Shown: piece by piece, positions 48,806 to 52,178 of the stretch
Position numbering within the stretch: position 1 is the first letter of the stretch
How the letters are laid out: the number at the start of each line of letters is the position of its first letter
Source: an uncultured Opitutia bacterium
Lineage (GTDB): Bacteria; Verrucomicrobiota; Verrucomicrobiia; Opitutales; Opitutaceae
NCBI GenBank assembly: GCA_903861185.1
Contig: CAIOTK010000356.1
Span: 1-52,178 of the forward strand
Length of the DNA stretch: 52,178 bases
Reading direction: 5' to 3'
Notes under the pieces: generated by a model
Seen by the model: only the letters and a program-made list of their open reading frames with translations
The model's database searches: none
What the model was told of the DNA's origin: nothing
Made by a program: the position numbers and the translations under genes

Positions 48806-50149
48806 ATGGACCCCGCGCCCCCCACCGCCCCGGACCCGAGTCGCCTGCCGCGTCATCTGGGGGTCTGGAACGGGGCTCTGCTTCTGGTCACGTACACGAT
48901 TGGGGTGGGCATTTTGCAGTCGCCCGGGGTGGTGCTGCGTAACACGGGCTCGGTTTCGCTGGGCTATGCGGCCTGGCTGGTCGGCGCTGTAGTGGCGGTT
49001 TGCGGCGCTTTGGTGATGGCGGAGTTGGCGGCGCGGACTCCCCGCTCCGGCGGCACCACCGTTTTCCTGCGGGAGGCCTACGGTCCGCGGGCGGCCTTTG
49101 TTTACGGCTGGACCGCCCTGTTTCTGGCCCCGCTCGCGACGGCGGCGATCACGCTGGTCAGCGTGCGTAATCTGGGGGCGATTCTCGGCTGGTCGGCCGG
49201 GGTCCAGACCGCCGTGGGCGTATCCTGGGTGGGCGGCATCACGCTGCTGGCGATGCGTTCGGGGCGCTGGGTGGCGAGGATTGTGGGCGGGGTGGGAATC
49301 TTCAAGGTGAGCGCCCTCGGCACCGTGGTGGTGCTCTGCTTCGCGGGGGAGGGCGCCGGGTCGCCTGGGGGCGCGGCGATCGGACTCCCAGTGCCGGACT
49401 CCCTCTGGGTGGGTTTCGGGCTGGCGGTCGTCGCGACGATGTTCGCCTACGATGGCTGGGATGGGTTGGCCCTGGTCGCAGGCGAGGTGCGGGATCCGGC
49501 CCGGAACCTACCGCGGGCCACGTTGCTCGGCATGGGCATCATTTTGGTGGTCTACCTCGCCGTGAATACGGGCTTCCTGCAGGCGCTCTCACCGGCTCAG
49601 GTGGCCACTAGCCCCGCGCTTGCCGCTACGGCGATGGAACGCGTGCTCGGCGCCGACGCGAGCCGGGTGGTGACGGTGTTCGTGGCCTGCAGCGCAGCGA
49701 GCACGGTCTTTAGCTCCCTACTTTGCAACCCCCGGATATTCTTCGCGCTGGCCGAAGAGGGGCAGTTCTTCCGGGTCGCGGCACGGGTCCATCCGACTTG
49801 GGCCACTCCGTGGGTCGCTACGCTGGCGTATGGCGGCCTGACGGTGACCTACATCGCCTCCGGGGGCGGCTTCGAGACGCTGACGCGGTACATGGTCCTA
49901 GGGTTCCTGCCGATTTACGGGCTAGTCGCGTTCGCGGCGATCCTCGCCCGCCGTCGCGGTCGCCCCGCGGTATTCGCGATGCCGTTTTACCCGTGGCCGG
50001 TGATTTTAATGCTGGTCTACGTCGTGGCGGGACTGGCGAGCGGCTTCGCCGGCGACGCCGCCGCAGCGGCCGGAGGGCTCTGCCTGATGGCGGCGGGAGT
50101 TGGGGTGCACGCCGTGTGGTCGCGGGCTTCAGGGCCGACGCGGACCTGA
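48806..50149 (+). CDS. APC-superfamily amino acid permease
   Basis: 447-aa inner-membrane transporter with about 12 hydrophobic segments. The first unwound helix VTYTIGVGILQSPGVVLRNTGS carries the G-x-G substrate motif of APC transporters (read here as TIGVGILQSPG). The sixth-helix region MFAYDGWDGLALVAGEVRDPARNLPRA matches the YDGWD-type motif of the LAT/CAT-like subgroup; it is given here in two parts, FAYDGWDGL and GEVRDPARNLPRA. Substrate probably neutral or broad amino acids; exchange versus proton symport cannot be told. Start ATG 48806 (MDPAPPTAPDPSRLPRHLG) precedes the first helix by the usual distance. The M48 peptidase gene follows after 52 nt. Confidence 0.88.
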   Translation: MDPAPPTAPDPSRLPRHLGVWNGALLLVTYTIGVGILQSPGVVLRNTGSVSLGYAAWLVGAVVAVCGALVMAELAARTPRSGGTTVFLREAYGPRAAFVYGWTALFLAPLATAAITLVSVRNLGAILGWSAGVQTAVGVSWVGGITLLAMRSGRWVARIVGGVGIFKVSALGTVVVLCFAGEGAGSPGGAAIGLPVPDSLWVGFGLAVVATMFAYDGWDGLALVAGEVRDPARNLPRATLLGMGIILVVYLAVNTGFLQALSPAQVATSPALAATAMERVLGADASRVVTVFVACSAASTVFSSLLCNPRIFFALAEEGQFFRVAARVHPTWATPWVATLAYGGLTVTYIASGGGFETLTRYMVLGFLPIYGLVAFAAILARRRGRPAVFAMPFYPWPVILMLVYVVAGLASGFAGDAAAAAGGLCLMAAGVGVHAVWSRASGPTRT

Positions 50150-50201
50150 GCCGTTTGCGCTCCGGCTGTCTCCGGCCACGGTTCGCCGCTCTTCATTCCT
50201 C

Positions 50202-51023
50202 GTGAATCCGCTCCTCGGTCTCCCGCTCCTCGCCGGACTGCTCCTGCTCTCCGGGTGCTATACCAACCCCGTCACGGGCCGCCGCTCGTTGGTCCTGCTC
50301 TCGCAGGGGCAAGAGGCGCAGTTGGGGACGCAGTCCTTCCAGCAGATTCGCCAGAAGGAGAAGGTCGCCGCCGATCCGGGCGCGAATGCCCGGGTGCAGC
50401 GAGTGGGGCAGCGGATCGCGACGGTGGTGGGGGATGCGCTCCCGGGCGCCCGCTGGGAGTTTGTCGTCTTTGAGTCGAAGGAGCTGAACGCCTTTGCGCT
50501 GCCTGGCGGGAAAGTAGGGGTCTACACAGGCCTGCTGGAACTCGCCGAGAGCGATGCAGAGTTGGCCACGGTGATGGGACACGAGATTGGACACGTGATC
50601 GCGCGCCACGGCGCGGAGCGGATGTCGGAGGCGATGGTGATCGCCGGCATCGGGATCGCGGGTTCGGTCGCGGTGGAGGCTAATTCCAACGACCCGCGGA
50701 TGCGCGACCTCTTCGCTTTGGCTTACGGTGGTGGTACCACGCTGCTGCGCGTGCTCCCGCACTCCCGCGCCAACGAGACCGAGGCGGATCGGATGGGGAT
50801 GCTCTACGCGGCGCGCGCAGGCTACGATCCGCGGGGCGCCGTCTCCTTCTGGCGCAAGATGGCGGCGCGGAAGCAGGCCGCCGCATCCGGGCCGCGACTG
50901 CCGGCCTTCCTCTCCACGCACCCCGCTGACGATCGTCGGATCGCCGAGCTAGAGGCTTTTGTTCCGACGGCGCTGCCGGTCTGGGAGCAAGCGCGTGGGG
51001 CTCGGCCGGCGGGCGGCCGCTGA
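50202..51023 (+). CDS. M48-family zinc metalloprotease lipoprotein
   Basis: 273-aa periplasm-facing peptidase. Start GTG 50202 gives a lipoprotein signal, MNPLLGLPLLAGLLLLSGC, with lipobox LSGC followed by YTNPVTGR. Zinc site HEIGH (H127, E128, H131) and the downstream glutamate in NETEADRMG are intact, as in LoiP/YcaL/BepA-type M48 proteins. No C-terminal TPR domain, so closer to LoiP or YggG than to BepA. Likely role: outer-membrane protein quality control. The GTG has a 17/20 C/T leader and no SD. Convergent with the histidine kinase gene across 9 nt. Confidence 0.9.
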   Translation: MNPLLGLPLLAGLLLLSGCYTNPVTGRRSLVLLSQGQEAQLGTQSFQQIRQKEKVAADPGANARVQRVGQRIATVVGDALPGARWEFVVFESKELNAFALPGGKVGVYTGLLELAESDAELATVMGHEIGHVIARHGAERMSEAMVIAGIGIAGSVAVEANSNDPRMRDLFALAYGGGTTLLRVLPHSRANETEADRMGMLYAARAGYDPRGAVSFWRKMAARKQAAASGPRLPAFLSTHPADDRRIAELEAFVPTALPVWEQARGARPAGGR

Positions 51024-51032
51024 AGGGCGTGT

Positions 51033-52178
51033 TCAGCGCCGGGGCTGGCGCGGCGCTTCGCTTTCGGCCTGACGGTCGGCGATCAGTTTGCAGAGCCTGC
51101 CGAAATCGAGGGGCTTCTGCAGTTGCGCGTCCATCCCGGCGTCCACGCAGCGGCCGAAGGTTTGCCGCGAAATGCTGGCCGTGAGCGCGATGACCGGCGT
51201 CCGCCGACCGCCGCCCTCCAGCTGGCGGATCCGCCGGCAAGTCTCATAGCCGCCGATCCCTGGCATATGAATGTCGAGCAGCACGGCGTCATACCGCGTG
51301 CTGGCCAGGAGGGTGAGGGCTTCCTCGCCGCTCGCGACGGCATCTGACTCGAATCCGTGCCGGCGCAGGCCGAGGCAGAGCACGAGACGGTTGGCCTCCA
51401 GATCATCGACGACCAGAATGCGCCCCCGCCCCTGAATCGGGGCCAGCGCCGTGCTGGCCGCGGAGGCCTGCGGGAGCGGCAGCTCCACGCGGAAGGCCGA
51501 TCCTTTGCCGGGCTGGCTTTCGCAGGTGAGGGTTCCGCCCATCAGTTGGACCAAACGGCGGCTCACTGCCAGTCCTAGCCCACAACCCCGGTGTTCGCGG
51601 TTATGCGCCGGATTCAGGGTACCGAAGGGATGGAAAAGTCGGTCGAGTTGCGCGGTCGGAATTCCCGGCCCGGTGTCCTCCACGACGAGACAGAGCCGTC
51701 CACGCCCGCCAGTCCGCTCCGGCTGCGCCCAAGACATCTGAACGCTGATCGTGCCTTTGGCCGTGAACTTGACGGCGTTGTCCAAGAGGGCGCCAAGAAT
51801 GCGGCGATAGCGTGCCTCGTCACCCTCGAGCTGGAGCGGTTCGGAAAATTGCGCCTCGAAGCGCAACTCAAGGTGTTTGGCCTCCGCGGTGCCGGCGACT
51901 CCGCCCAGAGCTTGGCGCGCCGCTTCAACCGGGCAGAAGGGGGCGCGGCGCAGTTCGAGGCGACCACTCTCGAGGCGCACGAAATCAAGCAGGTCGTCAA
52001 TGAGGCCCGCGAGGCGTACTTCCTCCTGGGCGAGGTGACGAACCAGATTCTGTGGTTCCGGTGGGAGGCCTGCCTCGCCGAGGGCGCGGGTCAGGCCGCC
52101 GATTGCGGTGAGGGGGGTGCAGAGCTCGTGGCTGACGAGCGAGAGGAACTCCTGCTTGCTGCGGTCGGCGCTCGCGGC
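51033..52178 (-). CDS. Hybrid sensor histidine kinase, 5' part outside window
   Basis: The frame is open to the right edge, so the sensor region is missing; 381 residues are visible. HisKA domain with phosphoacceptor H17 in SHELCTPLTAIGG (visible numbering), where Cys replaces the usual Arg. HATPase domain: N-box LLDNAVKF near 132-138, G1 box EDTGPGIP near 167, G2 GCGLGLAVS near 198. A C-terminal receiver domain has acidic pair DD near 258-259, phosphoacceptor Asp near 302 in LLDIHMPG, and Lys near 355 in QKPL. No HPt domain follows, so the phosphate must pass to a separate HPt or the receiver acts in cis. Ends with a short Arg-rich tail. Signal and output unknown. Confidence 0.9.
   Translation of the reverse strand, partial: AASADRSKQEFLSLVSHELCTPLTAIGGLTRALGEAGLPPEPQNLVRHLAQEEVRLAGLIDDLLDFVRLESGRLELRRAPFCPVEAARQALGGVAGTAEAKHLELRFEAQFSEPLQLEGDEARYRRILGALLDNAVKFTAKGTISVQMSWAQPERTGGRGRLCLVVEDTGPGIPTAQLDRLFHPFGTLNPAHNREHRGCGLGLAVSRRLVQLMGGTLTCESQPGKGSAFRVELPLPQASAASTALAPIQGRGRILVVDDLEANRLVLCLGLRRHGFESDAVASGEEALTLLASTRYDAVLLDIHMPGIGGYETCRRIRQLEGGGRRTPVIALTASISRQTFGRCVDAGMDAQLQKPLDFGRLCKLIADRQAESEAPRQPRR

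Overview
The window is dense, GC-rich bacterial chromosome. It most likely comes from a Verrucomicrobiota bacterium of the Opitutales/Opitutaceae type. This is inferred from gene content, with no rRNA to confirm it: two PVC-type CxxCH dehydrogenase-cytochromes, an Opitutus-like TonB receptor, a formylglycine-type sulfatase, neutral-ceramidase-domain and SMP-30 secreted proteins, and a dksA-like/lspA gene pair. I see 34 protein genes, very short gaps, no rRNA or tRNA, no insertion sequence, no CRISPR and no prophage.

Layout. 1-2.5 kb (+): end of fmt, a LysM envelope protein, parB. 2.5-6.1 kb (-): sugar-acid dehydratase and 2-oxoglutarate-semialdehyde dehydrogenase, a partial Weimberg-type module. 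6.2-10.6 kb (+): ceramidase-domain protein and a 979-aa heme-binding dehydrogenase. 10.6-15.9 kb: tyrS (-), then peroxiredoxin, aconitase and a STAS protein (+). 15.9-25.1 kb (-): an unbroken run of eight genes, hemF-hemE-ileS-dksA-like-lspA-aroA-cmk-plsC, with 1-4 nt overlaps at several junctions. 25.2-28.7 kb (+): predicted metal transporter, membrane-anchored hydrolase and LamG protein, closed by a terminator. 28.9-29.8 kb (-): secreted SMP-30 lactonase. 29.9 kb: a candidate plus-strand small RNA with an intrinsic terminator. 30-37 kb: purine synthesis, purL (-) divergent from purF-purM (+). 37-45.5 kb (-): TonB receptor, sulfatase, and a fusion of a PmoA/DUF6807 domain with a PVC dehydrogenase-cytochrome, packed as an operon. 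45.8-47.5 kb (-): Tat-exported vanadium haloperoxidase. 47.7-52.2 kb: aldo/keto reductase (-), amino acid permease (+), M48 lipoprotein protease (+), and a hybrid histidine kinase cut by the window edge (-).

How the genes fit together. Housekeeping (translation, heme, purine, shikimate, TCA) alternates with extracytoplasmic catabolic modules. The heme genes could supply the covalent c-type hemes of the two large CxxCH proteins. The receptor/sulfatase/dehydrogenase operon looks like a substrate uptake, desulfation and oxidation unit, but its substrate cannot be read from the sequence.

The most unexpected signal is at DNA level. Only parB has a clear Shine-Dalgarno motif. Most other start codons follow a strongly pyrimidine-rich leader (up to 17 of 20 nt C/T), which suggests a non-SD mode of initiation.
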